This document shows positions 50,359 through 60,410 of a stretch of 64,000 nucleotides of DNA, in pieces. The translations under genes were made by a program, and so were the position numbers. The notes beneath the pieces are model-generated. The model was given only the letters and a program-made list of their open reading frames with translations. It was not told where the DNA came from and made no database searches. This DNA is from Tupaia tana (Eukaryota; Chordata; Mammalia; Scandentia; Tupaiidae), in NCBI GenBank assembly GCA_026018925.1, contig JAKSZU010000011.1, positions 11,977,485 to 12,041,484 on the forward strand. Direction: 5' to 3'. Within the stretch, counting starts at the first letter, position 1; every line of letters begins with the position of its first letter.

Positions 50359-50492
50359 ATGAGGAATATTCAGTATAAAGGTGGGCAAGAAGCTTGATAG
50401 ACACTTTATAATAAAATACATATGAAGTCATCAACTTTTTCAGTCCCACTAGTAATCAAAGAATTACAAATTTAATGAAAAAGAGAGCTTTA

Positions 50493-50655
50493 GGCCTAGA
50501 GTGATAGTGTGTGCCGGCTGATGCTGCTAGTTGGCAGACCAGGCCACGTGGGAGTGCTGTTTCGTGCCCAGCCCACCCTAAGAAGCTGGGTGCAGTGGCA
50601 TGTGCCTGTAGTCCAAGCACGGGGATTGTGACAGAGTGAGCCCTTGGCTTTGAAA
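50493..50655 (+). repeat. 7SL-derived sequence, rearranged
   Basis: GCTGGGTGCAGTGGCATGTG, GCCTGTAGTCCAAGCACGGG and GATTGTGACAGAGTGAGCCC match a 7SL-derived monomer, preceded by a second diverged piece (GGCCTAGAGTGATAGTGTGT). Confidence 0.65.
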
Positions 50656-50664
50656 AATCAGACA

Positions 50665-50919
50665 GGGACCAGCAGGTGTGGTGGTTGGGGCACTGGACTC
50701 CCACATGGTCGATCACGGTTCAAATCCCGGAACCCGGAGCCTGAAACCCACACCCGGTGTGTGTGTGCGTGTGTGAGTGTGTGCCCAAAGTCCTGAGAGA
50801 GGAGAATAGAGGAGAAGGGATTGCGGAGTGCCCACCCCCTCCCGGGGTGATTTATTGCTTTCTGCGTCTGTTTCTCTCTGTCTCTCTGGTGAACACACAT
50901 GCCCTACAACAAAAATCTT
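50665..50919 (+). repeat. SINE-A'
   Basis: GGGACCAGCAGGTGTGGTGG head, CACCCGGTGTGTGTGTGCGT, CCCTACAACAAAAATCTTTT end. A SINE-B follows directly. Confidence 0.9.
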
Positions 50920-51052
50920 TTGGGGCCAGCAGGTGGCATGGTGGTTAAGGGGGCTGGACTTTTACATGGCTCACTGCAGTTCAAGTCCCAGACCTGACAG
51001 CTTGCTTTCTCACTTTCCTTCTCTCTCTCTGTTTCTTTCTGGTCAACTTCAA

Positions 51053-51104
<52 letters not shown>

Positions 51105-51140
51105 GAATGACAATGAATAAAATGTTTTTAAAAATCTCTC
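50920..51140 (+). repeat. SINE-B with (TAA)n
   Basis: GGGGCCAGCAGGTGGCATGG head. TTTCTGGTCAACTTC, then (TAA)n at 51050-51103, a likely polymorphic microsatellite. Confidence 0.92.
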
Positions 51141-51152
51141 AAAAAATGAAAA

Positions 51153-51400
51153 TGGGGCGGGGGGTGGACGGTGGCACAGTTGTAAAGTGTGAGGCTCTGT
51201 GAGGCTAACAGTCATGGGACAGTTCCGGGTTTATGTCTGGAGACTTCCCTGAGCATGCCAGGCATGCGTGTGTCCATGATCTGGGGCTGCCTGAAGCTGG
51301 GGAGTGATGACATCAAGACCCTGTTGGGGGTACTGCCTCTGTCTCTCTCTCCCTCTGTCTCTCATGGTCATGGGAGACATAAATAAATAAACTTAAAGAA
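51153..51400 (+). repeat. SINE-D, consensus-like
   Basis: GGTGGACGGTGGCACAGTTG head, GGTTTATGTCTGGAGACTTC, CCTGAGCATGCCAGGCATGC, GGGGCTGCCTGAAGCTGGGG, (AAAT)n. Confidence 0.9.
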
Positions 51401-51427
51401 AAAAAGACAGCTTTAAAGGAAAATGTT

Positions 51428-51680
51428 GGGGCTAGCCCGTGGCGTGGTGGTTGGGGCAGCTGGATCCCACTTGGCCGACTGCGCATATTCGAGTCCCAGT
51501 CCTGGCAACTTGAGGGACACGTTGGGTGCGTGCATGTGTGTGCCCAAAATGCTGGAGGGGGACAGAGGAGAGGGGATTGCAGTGTACACAGCCCCACGTC
51601 AGGGGTACTTTCTCACTTTTCCTCTCGCTTTTCTGTCTTTCTCTGGTGAGCACATGTGCCTTCTAGCAAAAGAAAGAGAG
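51428..51680 (+). repeat. SINE-C with polypurine tail
   Basis: GGGGCTAGCCCGTGGCGTGG head, GGATCCCACTTGGCCGACTG, TGTGCCTTCTAGCAAAAGAA end. AG-rich tail to about 51750. Confidence 0.88.
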
Positions 51681-51824
51681 AAGGCAAAGAAAGAAAAAGA
51701 AAGGGAGAGAAAGAGAAAGGAAAAAAGGAAGGAAGAGAAGGAAAAGAATGGGTCCTGGCTTGGCAGGGTATAGCAAAGCTGTCCTGTGCACCCCTGGGTA
51801 ACTCAGCACTGCTCTGTAAAAGTG

Positions 51825-51975
51825 TGGACAACATGCCTGCCCTCTGGCCCAGCGATTCACTTCTAAGACTCGACGCAGGAGGCATGTGGAAGGCAGGTTA
51901 TCAGAGTGCCCCTCGAGCAGCACCGACGGGCCACAGCCTCAGTGTCCACCAGGAGGAACTGCTAAAATCAGCTCC
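51825..51975 (+). repeat. Possible L1 fragment
   Basis: CTGGCCCAGCGATTCACTTC, AGCCTCAGTGTCCACCAGGA and GGAACTGCTAAA resemble L1 (gacccagcaattccactcct.., aatgtccatcaacagg) with GC drift. Confidence 0.4.
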
Positions 51976-52049
51976 CCTGCGCTCAGCACAGGTCAGGCAC
52001 ACAGAAGGGGGTCCGTAATGCCAAGGAAACTGAATTTTAAAAATAATGC

Positions 52050-52316
52050 TGGGAGCCAGCAGGTGGCATGGAGTGGGGGTGCAGGATCCAACGTGGCCAA
52101 CTGCATGATTTGAGTCCTGGACACAGTGGCTTGAAAATCATATGGAGTATGTGTGAATGTGCACCGCAAACTCCCAAGACGGGGATGGAGGAGAAAGGAT
52201 AGCGGTATCTCCATCCTTTCTGAGGGGTGATTTCTCACTTCCTCTCTCTGTCTCTTTTCTGGTGAGCTTGTGAGCCCTTTAGCAAAATTAAAAACAAAAA
52301 CAAAAATAAAAACAAT
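52050..52316 (+). repeat. SINE-A'
   Basis: GGGAGCCAGCAGGTGGCATG head, CTTTAGCAAAATTAAAAACA end. Confidence 0.87.
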
Positions 52317-52326
52317 TGTTGGTCAG

Positions 52327-52505
52327 GGAACAGCAGATGGCATAATGGTTACATCACTAGACTCCCATGTAGTCAACCGCGGTTCAAGTCCCGGACCTGG
52401 CGGCCTAAAACTCATGCCAGACACGTGTGTGTATACCCAAAATCCTGAGAGGAGAATGGAGGAGAAGGAATTGCAGTGTGGTATTCCCCCCAAAGGTGAT
52501 TTCTC
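52327..52505 (+). repeat. SINE-A 5' portion, part of an A-B chimera
   Basis: GGAACAGCAGATGGCATAAT head through GGTGATTTCTCA; the last 70 bp (CTCTGTCTC..CCTCTCC) are missing and the sequence passes straight into a SINE-B head. Confidence 0.88.
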
Positions 52506-52699
52506 ATGGCCCAGAAGGTGGCGTGGTAGTTAAGGGTGCTGGATTCCCATGTGGCTGACCGCTGTTCGAGTCCTGGACCTGGCGACTTGCTTTCTCACTT
52601 TCCCTCCCTCTCTCTGTCCCTCTCTGGCAAATTGAAATAAGTAGTTAGATAAATAAAGTTAAAATAATTCTTTAAAACAAAAATAAAAACAAACATGAG
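52506..52699 (+). repeat. SINE-B, 3' part of the chimera
   Basis: TGGCCCAGAAGGTGGCGTGG head to an A-rich tail. TGTTGGTCAG lies before the A part (52317-52326) and after the B part (52700-52709), with none between. Confidence 0.88.
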
Positions 52700-52709
52700 T
52701 GTTGGTCAG

Positions 52710-53222
52710 TGGTGGTAGACACTTTCATGGAGTTAGCAGAGTTCAGATTTCTCCGTACGATGAGGCAAACAGAGATGGTGTGTCCAGAAGTGAATTGCGT
52801 TTTAAAAGCAGGGCCTCTGTGTACTGTGCATTCCGTAAGTATCATTTTGTAGAAAGAGCAGGTTGGAGAAATACACACTGGCCCTGGGCCACATTCTTTT
52901 CAATATCCTCAGTACCAGCAAATCTTTGTCTTTTAAGGGGTGGATTTAACTTATTTTTTTACAAACAGCCAAAATTCATTGGGAGCCAAGTGTGGTGTGT
53001 TTTTCTGTGTGACTGTCTATCACCTTGTTGCAGAAAGGATTTAAGGCAGCTTACCAAATCTACGGTACGATAAGATAAAAGCTTAAAATACATGGGGAAA
53101 AATAGGAAATAGGAAAAATAAGGAAAAGGAAAAAAAATAAGATGATGTTTGGGCTGAAGCCGGGTGAGTGGAAAGGGTAATTGAGTTAAGTAATGCTGTG
53201 CAGGGTTGTAAAAAGAGGTCTT
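52710..53222. other. GAS7 intron 1, unique stretch
   Basis: No recognised repeat. The 124-codon frame at 52699-53073 has no family resemblance. Confidence 0.45.
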
Positions 53223-53486
53223 GGGACCAGCAGTTAGCGTAATGGCTATGTTGCTGGACTTCCATGTAGTCGACCACGGTTCGAGTTCCAGACCCGGTGG
53301 CTTAAACTCATGCTGGGCGCGTGTACGTGCGTGCCCAAGATCCTGAGAGGAGAAAGGAGGAGAAGGGGTTGCAGTGTGGCCATCTCCCCTGGGGGGTGAT
53401 TTCTCGCTTTCTGTCTCTCTGTCTTTCTCTGTCTTTCTGGCGAGCGTACATGCCCTATAGCAAAAACCTCTCCAAAAATAAAAAAA
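53223..53486 (+). repeat. SINE-A
   Basis: GGGACCAGCAGTTAGCGTAA head to AAAACCTCTCC. AAAAAGAGGTCTT at 53210 and 53485 is the target duplication. Confidence 0.95.
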
Positions 53487-53584
53487 AAAGAGGTCTTACC
53501 CTCCAGCAACAATAATGATGCATTTGAGCAGTTCTCAGTGAGCAGTGACAAAACATTCTTAAAATGGTTCCATTGCAGATGTAT

Positions 53585-53668
53585 ATATGCTGTATTAGTC
53601 AGGATGCGTTAGAATTTGCTGCCGTAACAAGCAACCCTGAAATCTCAGTGGTTAAAATAGCATAGGAG
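53585..53668 (-). repeat. Old LTR-type repeat, left part
   Basis: GTTAGAATTTGCTGCCGTAA, CAAGCAACCCTGAAATCTCA and GTGGTTAAAATAG. It seems to resume at 54388 (CCAACATCGGTTTGCTTCTC). Confidence 0.45.
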
Positions 53669-53895
53669 TGGGGCTGGCAGGTGGCATGGTGGTTTGACAC
53701 AGGATTCCTACATGGCCTACTCAAACCATGGCCAACTACGGTTTGAGTCCCGGACCTGGTGGCTTGCTTTCTCACTTTCCTCTTTCTCTAGCTCTCTCAC
53801 TCTGTCCCTCTCTGGTAGGAAGAAAGAAAGGAAAAAAAGAAAGGAAGAAAGAAAGAGAAAGACAGAACAAGCTAGCTAAATAAAATAATTTAAAA
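53669..53895 (+). repeat. SINE-B
   Basis: GGGGCTGGCAGGTGGCATGG head, a small internal duplication (CTCAAACCATGGCCAACTAC), AG-rich tail 53820-53870. Confidence 0.88.
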
Positions 53896-53906
53896 AACTG
53901 GCATAG

Positions 53907-54153
53907 GGGGACCAGCAGGTGGCGTGGTGGTTAAGGCACAGGATTCATAATGGCCAACTGCTGTTTGATTCCAGACCTGGCAGCTTGAAGATCACACTGG
54001 GCACATGTGCATGTGTGCCCAACATCTTGAGAGGGGAATGGAAGAGAAGTGACTGTGGCATGACCATGCCCCCTGGATGGTTTTGCACATTCCTTCTTTC
54101 TCTCTCTCTCTGGAGAGCTCACACGCCCTATGGCAAAAAAAAACCTTTAAAAA
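53907..54153 (+). repeat. SINE-A'
   Basis: GGGGACCAGCAGGTGGCGTG head, CCCTATGGCAAAAAAAAACC end. GCATAGG recurs before the SINE-B, between the two SINEs, and after this one. Confidence 0.9.
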
Positions 54154-54172
54154 ATTAGCATAGGTATGCTCC

Positions 54173-54388
54173 TAGGCCCAGCTGACCAGCGGGACAGGTG
54201 CCAGGGTGCTGCTGTGTGATGCTGGAGTCATGTGAGAAGGTACCAGGTTCAGATCCTGGATCCATCTGAATATACTGGGTGCCCACAGGTGTGCTATGAT
54301 CCGGACTGGAAGACTGAGGAGGGGTGTTGTGCATACTTGTCTCTCTCTCCTCAAAAAATAAAATAAATAAACTTACAACAGCAAAAAA
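54173..54388 (+). repeat. SINE-D
   Basis: GAAGGTACCAGGTTCAGATC, ACTGGGTGCCCACAGGTGTG, GGAAGACTGAGGAGGGGTGT, (AAAT)n; diverged head. Confidence 0.72.
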
Positions 54389-54609
54389 GTCCAACATCGG
54401 TTTGCTTCTCGCTCACCCAGCAAGTCTGCCGTGAGTTGGTTTGGGGCTCTGAGGCCCTCCAGGATCCAGGATGACAGAGCAACCACGATGTGGAATCTTG
54501 CCAGAGACTGTGTTCAACAACACATGACACTTGACACAGTTTCTCAGGAGGGGCATATGACACTCATGCTCACTTTTCATCATCTAAAGCACAGCCACAC
54601 CGAACTTAA

Positions 54610-55332
54610 AAGAGGGCAAGAAAATGTCGTCCTGCCGTGGGCTTGGAAAGAGAAAAGGAACAAGCGAAATGTCTGTCGCTGGCCCTGTTGACCACCCTGT
54701 GGGCACTCACCCACAGGGAAACCCTGGTTCTGGTTCATTTCATTTGATCATTTACAGTCACACCCTAAGCAGAGCTTCTCAAACGGAGTCAGCCCTGCAG
54801 AGGAAGTCTTCTCAAAATGCATTCTGTGGATCACGTGGGTACAGAATCTTATTCAGCAGGCCTGGCATGGGGCCGAGGGTCTGCATGTCTGACAAGCCCC
54901 TTGTGCTGTCCATGTTGCCAAAAGACTGCAGGGCAGAGCCCAGACACTGGCCGGGTCTCCTGTAACTCAGTGTGGACACTGTCCACCTGGAAGTGTCAGG
55001 CCACATGTCTTCAGCAGTTCTCACAGGCTCAAAGGCTCAGATCCACAGGACTGCTCCTAGGTCAGAGGCTAAGTAGTGTCACCTGTCCTTCTGACCCACC
55101 AGGGCCCTTAGCTCCCGAGAGCCGTGGTTAGCTCTTACTCTTCCGGGTGACTTCCTTCTTCCCACAGCTGTCCTAGCATGTCGTGCACTGCTGGGCACAC
55201 TGGTAGGTACTTGGTCTAGACCTTCAAACAAAGGTAAGCTTTCCCTGCTCCCAGACTTCCTATAATTCTTTCTTTGTTTGGGTGGGGTAAGTATATCTGT
55301 CACAACCTTGGGTTCAACAAAAATAAGCTTTT
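54610..55332. other. GAS7 intron 1, unassigned
   Basis: AGGCTAAGTAGTGTCACCTG near 55067 matches AGGCCAAGTAGTGTCACCT near 57809, suggesting a shared old repeat. No exon recognised. Confidence 0.4.
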
Positions 55333-55612
55333 AGAGCCAGCTAGTGGTTAAAGGAGCTGGATTTCAGATGGTTGACCATGGTTCAAATCTTGGCCCTGCT
55401 GTCTTGAAAAACAGGCTGGGTACATGAGCAAGGGTGTCTCAAATCCCAGCAGGGTGGAGAAATGGAGTAGAAAGGGTTGCAATGTTACCGTGGCCCATTG
55501 AGGGGGGGTTTTCTCCAGATCTCTGTTTTCCTTCTCTCACTGGCAAGGGGACATACCCTCCAATGATCTAAATAAGTAAGTAAGTAAGTAAATACATAAA
55601 TAAATAACTAAA
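55333..55612 (+). repeat. SINE-C with (TAAG)n
   Basis: AGAGCCAGCTAGTGGTTAAA head, CAAATCCCAGCAGGGTGGAG, then (TAAG)n and (TAAA)n from 55572. Confidence 0.87.
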
Positions 55613-55627
55613 ACAAAACCTTTTTTT

Positions 55628-55887
55628 AAAAAAAAAATTTGGAGAGGTTTTTGCTAAAGGGCGCATGTGCTCTCTGGAAAGACAGAGAGAGACGAGAGAC
55701 AGAAAACGAGAAATCACCCCCTAGGGGGGATGGCCATGCCACAATCCCTTCTCCATTCTCCTCTTGAAATCTTGGGCATGCACACACACGTGTCCGGAGT
55801 GAGTTTAAACCACCGGGTCTGGGACTCTAACCGTGGTCGACTACATGGGAGTCCAGCAACATAGCCATTACGCCAAGTGCTGGTCCC
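55628..55887 (-). repeat. SINE-A
   Basis: GGAGAGGTTTTTGCTAAAGG to AAGTGCTGGTCCC. AAAACAARACCTTTTTT on both sides (55610 and 55888). Confidence 0.94.
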
Positions 55888-55910
55888 AAAACAAGACCTT
55901 TTTTTTATGC

Positions 55911-55999
55911 AAGGAGTATTCCAGAAGTTTATAGACAATGCATATGATGAAAAAAACCTATGTGTGGATTTGAAATTGTTTTTGCACAAAAATAAACTC
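55911..55999. mobile_element. Mariner-like MITE (copy 5), left part
   Basis: AGTATTCCAGAAGTTTATAG, ATGCATATGATGAAAAAAAC, GATTTGAAATTGTTTTTGCA. Right end at 56232-56280 (CCATGAACTTTTTGAAGTCC). Confidence 0.8.
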
Positions 56000-56000
56000 T

Positions 56001-56229
56001 TTTTTTGAGAGATTTTTTTCTATTGGAGGTGTGCACTTGCTGGAGAGACAGAAAGCAAGAAATGGCCCCCCCAGAGGGATGGCTATGCCGCAATCCCTTC
56101 TCCTCCTGGGATCTTGGACATGCATGCACATGCACCTGGCATGAGTTTGAAGCCACCAGGTCTGAGACCTGCACAGTGGTCGGCCATGTGGGATCCAGTG
56201 ACGTAACTGCTACACCATCTGCTGGTCCC
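56001..56229 (-). repeat. SINE-A' inside the MITE
   Basis: GAGAGATTTTTTTCTATTGG to CCATCTGCTGGTCCC. AATAARCTC on both sides. Confidence 0.88.
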
Positions 56230-56231
56230 AA

Positions 56232-56280
56232 TAAGCTCATTCTTTAATTCCTTTTTCCCATGAACTTTTTGAAGTCCCCT
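56232..56280. mobile_element. Mariner-like MITE (copy 5), right part
   Basis: TTTAATTCCTTTTTCCCATG and AACTTTTTGAAGTCCCCT: the best preserved terminal inverted repeat of the family. Confidence 0.82.
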
Positions 56281-56422
56281 CATATTTGAGCATTGACTAT
56301 GGGCTATGCATTTCCCAGGCTCAGCGGATACAGCGAAGGTATGGAGCTGAGGTTAGCAGTTTTCTCTGGCAAAGCCCTTGGGGATGTGCTCTGCCCTCCA
56401 GGCTTGCCCTGACAGATGACCT

Positions 56423-56691
56423 CCTTTCTTTTTGTTTTGTTTTGTTTTGTTATTGTTATTGGGTGTGTGTACTCATGGAGAAAGAAACACAGAGAGAGGA
56501 AAAGTGATAAATCACCCTGGGGCGGGGTGGTGGCCATAGGGCAGTCGTTTCTCATCAAGTCTTCTCTTGGGATTTTGGGCATGCACACACAAGCACCTGG
56601 CATATGTTTCAAGCCACTGAGTCTGGGATTCGAACCACAGTCAGCCATACGGGAGTCCAGTGCCTTAACCACTACATCATGTGCTGTCCCC
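56423..56691 (-). repeat. SINE-A' with (TTTTG)n tail
   Basis: TTTTGTTTTGTTTTG tail, TATTGGGTGTGTGTACTCAT, TAACCACTACATCATGTGCT. AGATGRCCTC flanks. Confidence 0.88.
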
Positions 56692-57222
56692 CAGATGGCC
56701 TCTTTCAAGGAATTTCAGGTTCATACGTGTTCAGTTGAAAGACCTTCCCGACATTTAACATCCTTTGTCTTTTTTGGATGCCTTAATTACGCCTCCCTTC
56801 TCATTTACTTGCCAAATGCACGGAAAACTTCAGGGTTAGTCAAGAAAAAAAAATCTAATTAAGTTTTAAAAATTCTTTAGAGATGCTATTTTAAAAATTC
56901 TACAGAAATGAATCCTTGTCCTAATTTAATCTTGAGAAAAGATCCTTCTTTGAGCAGTGGCCCATGGAGAAGTGTCATTGAGGCATTTGCTTTTGATTTG
57001 TAATTTAATTTAAGAATAGAAACAGGAGAACATAACTTGAAATTTAGTTTGAGTCTACTGTGCTCATTTAGCAAGTGTTTTTTTGGTAAATAACTACGAG
57101 CGTTTGCTGTGTGTGGAGTGAAAACTACAGTCATGTTGAGTGGTTGATAATCAAGGACATGCTCAAAACAAACTCTAGTACAGTACTGAGTCTGTGTTTT
57201 CATATCATAAAGAAGGTTGTAT
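56692..57222. other. GAS7 intron 1, AT-rich unique block
   Basis: Repeat-free, low CpG, with TTAATTACG, CTAATTAAG and TTTAATTTAAG words. A candidate non-coding conserved element, conservation untested. Confidence 0.35.
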
Positions 57223-57413
57223 GGGCCAGCAGGTGGCATGGTGGTTAAGGCACTGGATCCCACATAGCTGACTCTGTGGTTCGAGGCCCAGACCCAGAGG
57301 TTTGAAGAACATCCCTTCTTGAGAGAAGGGATGGTGGTATGCCCATCTTCCTTGGGGATTGGTTTCTCACTTTTCCTTTCTGTCTCTCTCCAGTGAGTGC
57401 ATAGAAAAAAAAA
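57223..57413 (+). repeat. SINE-A', internally deleted
   Basis: GGGCCAGCAGGTGGCATGGT head; about 60 bp of the body missing after GTTTGAAGAACATCCC. Confidence 0.86.
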
Positions 57414-57487
57414 ATCCGAGTATCTGGGGCCCGTCTTCTGGTGTGGGCATGTCATGACTCACCTGGGCAGTGTTACTGTGCGTGTCA

Positions 57488-57595
57488 TCAGACCAGGGCT
57501 GCTCCAGTATTAATGTGCATGCCAATCACACGGGGTCTTGCTAAACGACAGATGCTGATAGAGTAGAACTGGGGTGGAGCCCGAGTCTGAAGGAA
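57488..57595 (+). repeat. MER5-type hAT element
   Basis: ATTAATGTGCATGCCAATCA, CACGGGGTCTTGCTAAACG and GAACTGGGGTGGAGCCCGAG follow the MER5 consensus. Confidence 0.75.
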
Positions 57596-57599
57596 AAAA

Positions 57600-58035
57600 C
57601 AAACTGACACTCAACACTGTCCCCCTGTACTCACACGGCATGAGTACTTCTGCAACTAGACTTGGGGGTGTTTCCCCAAACACCAAGCAGTTCGCCAGTG
57701 GTTACCAAGTGGGTCCCCCATAACTCAATTCTGACACTGTCACCTCGAGTTGGTGTTAGATCTCACAGCTTAAGGGCGCCAACCCACAAGATGCCTTCCA
57801 CTTCGGAGGCCAAGTAGTGTCACCTATATTTCCGACCAACCGGCTATAAATTGGGTTTCCCGTCACCTCCTCTTTGGGTTTGTTTAACGTGCTAGATAGC
57901 TCAGAGAAACTGGGGAAGCATTTGTTTGCTGGTTTATTGTGAGGGGCATTATAAAGATGGACAGCCAGATGAAGGGATGCATTGTACACGGTCCATGGGG
58001 GAAGGGACTTGGCACCCCCACAGTCTCTCCACCTG
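57600..58035 (-). repeat. Old LTR/ERV-like interspersed repeat
   Basis: Minus-strand motifs GTTAAACAAACCCAAAGAGG, TATAGCCGGTTGGTCGG, GTGAGATCTAACACCAACTC and GACAGTGTCAGAATTGAGTT are familiar from a repeated mammalian sequence. An AATAAA on the minus strand lies at about 57931. Family not fixed. Confidence 0.4.
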
Positions 58036-58059
58036 TTAGCATCCTGAAGGCTCATGACA

Positions 58060-58270
58060 TTTTGTTTGTTTTTCTTTTGTAAAAGTCACGATAGAGCATG
58101 AGAGAGAGAGAGAGAGATGCACCCTGCACAGGGTCTGGTCCTGCTCCAGTCCCCACTTCCTCCAGCCCTCCAGCTCATTGGATCTTGGGCACTCGCACAA
58201 GTGCCTGACATGTTCAGGTTATCAGATCCAAGTTTCAAATACCTTTGCCATGTGGGATCAGGCTTCTCTT
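58060..58270 (-). repeat. SINE-D-like, diverged
   Basis: GAGAGAGAGAGATGCACCCT, GCACAGGGTCTGGTCCTGCT, CTGACATGTTCAGGTTATC. Confidence 0.6.
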
Positions 58271-58364
58271 GAGCAGTGGATCATGGATCGGGCCCCTAGT
58301 TTTACTTTTATAGAGCTTTATCTCCAGCTTCTCCCTCTCTCCCTTTCCTGGAGTTTGGGGATGC

Positions 58365-58591
58365 TTGCTCTGAGAGAGAGAGAGAGAGAGACAGAGACAG
58401 AGAGAGACAGAGAGGGAAAGCGAGAAATCACCTTCCAAGGGAAATGGCCACCCCGTAGTCTCTTTTGGGGACTTAGGGCATGCACGCACACACACCTGGT
58501 ATGTTTTTCAAACCTTGGGGTCTGGGACTCAAACCCCCAGTCGGCCATGTGGAATCTAGTGCCCTAACCTCCACACTACCTGCCAAGCCCC
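58365..58591 (-). repeat. SINE-C/A' type with (GA)n
   Basis: (GA)n at 58373-58390, GCGAGAAATCACCTTCCAAG, CTCAAACCCCCAGTCGGCCA, CTACCTGCCAAGCCCC. Confidence 0.85.
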
Positions 58592-58654
58592 ATCGAGGTC
58601 CCAACCTTCTGATCCTCTCATCACTTACTCTTTTCTAAAAACGAATTACAGTTT

Positions 58655-58923
58655 GGGGAACCAGCAGTTAGCGTAATGGCTATGTCGCTGGACTCCCACG
58701 TAGTCGACCGCGGTTCGTGTCCCGGTGGACACGGTGGCTTAAAACTCATGCCGGGCGCGTGTGCGTGCGTGCCCAAGATCCCGAGAGGAGAATGGAGGAG
58801 AAGGGATTGCGGCGTGACCATCCCCCGGGGGGTGATTTCTCGCTTTCTGTCTCTATGTCTCTCTCTGTCTGTTTGGCGAGCGCACGCGCCCTATAGCGAA
58901 AACCTCTCCAAAAAAACCCCCAA
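58655..58923 (+). repeat. SINE-A, near-intact young copy
   Basis: GGGGAACCAGCAGTTAGCGT head, intact boxes, CpG-rich body. AAAACGAATTACAGTTT at 58638-58654 and 58924-58940 is a perfect 17-bp target duplication. Confidence 0.96.
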
Positions 58924-58940
58924 AAAACGAATTACAGTTT

Positions 58941-59177
58941 GTTCACCTATAGTCACTGTACATAGCTGTGAGGTACAGTGGGGTTTTTCAGTCCAGTCAG
59001 CACGTGGAGCGAATCAGGATAACTGTTGTAGTACCATCACGTCACCCCTGGTCATGACTTCCTATTGGGAAAAAGCCACGTCCTCTGTTTTAGTTCCTGG
59101 GATATACAGTAAATTGTTACCTGTGTAATCCCTGCTGTACATTAGGCTAGAAATTGTTCCTTTTTTCCTCCCCTAAA
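58941..59177 (-). repeat. L1 LINE 3' UTR fragment
   Basis: CACCTATAGTCACTGTACAT and CTGGGATATACAGTAAATTG resemble antisense L1 3' UTR; continues briefly at 59440. Confidence 0.5.
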
Positions 59178-59436
59178 TGTTAGTTTTTGCTCTAGGACAC
59201 ATGTGCTCTCCAAAAAGAGAGAGAGAGGGAGAGGGAGAAAGAGAGAGAGAGAAAGTGAGAAATCACCTTCCTTCCACCCCAAGGGGGATGGCCATGCTGC
59301 AACCCCTTCTCCTCCATCTCCTTTCAGGATTTTGGACACTCACGGACATGTGCTTGGTGTGATTTTCAAACCGCCGGGGTCTGGGTTGGTCATGTGGGAT
59401 CCAGGACCTCAACATCTCCATGCCACCTGCTGGCTC
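59178..59436 (-). repeat. SINE-A'
   Basis: TTAGTTTTTGCTCTAGGACA, (GA)n at 59216-59252, CCATGCCACCTGCTGGCTC. AGAMATTGTTCCTTT flanks both sides. Confidence 0.9.
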
Positions 59437-59509
59437 AGACATTGTTCCTTTGATCTTTCTACAGTTTTGTTTCTGTTACTCAGCGTCCCTTTATCCTCTC
59501 CCTCCATAA

Positions 59510-60148
59510 TTACATGCGCTTTCTGGAGACCAGCCCCAACCTGAGCTATCAGAGGCCCCTACACCCTGTCACCTCTTTAGCATAAACCCAGGTGGGATTA
59601 CAGGTGTTACTATGAACAACAGATTCTACCGTGAGGAGGTCCTGAGGGTTCCTGTGAAAACAGGACAAAGGCCAGATAGATTTCACCCTATCTCGCCTGG
59701 AAGATCTGCGTTCCCAGCTGCCTCCTGCCGGTGCCATCACTGCTGGCCTGTGGGCCATCCTCTGTAGCAAGGCGCTTGAGTGACCTAAAGGGTTTCAGGT
59801 TTGTCTGGAAGGCACGTTAAATCCTGGAATTAGTTTGGATTTAGTTTCTTTTTTATTTTTTTTTTAATGGATTATATGAGGCTACGTGGGGTCATGGAAA
59901 GACCACAGGTTTTGGAATTAAATCTCTCTTTGAATATACTTAATCTCAGGACAAAGATATGGTGGTGGTTGGTGTTCTTGTTTGCCCAGGGAGCCCCCTG
60001 TGTTCTGGGGTGGAGGTGGGGCTCTGGAAGGCTCAGTTAGGGCCAGGTGCCTGGCTCTGAGCCTGGCTATGGACAAAGTACAGGGTTTAGCCAACAGAAC
60101 GCTGGGCGGTCGGGGTGGTGGGTGACATGAGGTGGCAAACTCAGGGTC
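59510..60148. other. GAS7 intron 1, unassigned
   Basis: A weak MIR-like piece lies at 59885-59930 (GTCATGGAAAGACCACAGGT). No exon recognised. Confidence 0.4.
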
Positions 60149-60210
60149 TTTTTTGTTGTTGTTGCTAAGTTTAATTATTTATTTCTGCCATGAAAGAGAG
60201 AGAGAGAGAG

Positions 60211-60259
<49 letters not shown>

Positions 60260-60410
60260 GACAAGCACTCCTCCCCCCAGCAGGGTCTTCCCACCAAGGT
60301 CTACTCCCAGCCTCACCCAGCCGGATCAGGGACCTGTGCCCTGTCTGGACAGGAAGGCCTCAGGATGTGAACCTGGGACCTTCCCGAGTGGGTCTAGCAC
60401 CATCTGACCC
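60149..60410 (-). repeat. SINE-D with (GA)n
   Basis: TAAGTTTAATTATTTATTTC tail, (GA)n about 60193-60252, AGCAGGGTCTTCCCACCAAG, GATGTGAACCTGGGACCTTC. Confidence 0.88.
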
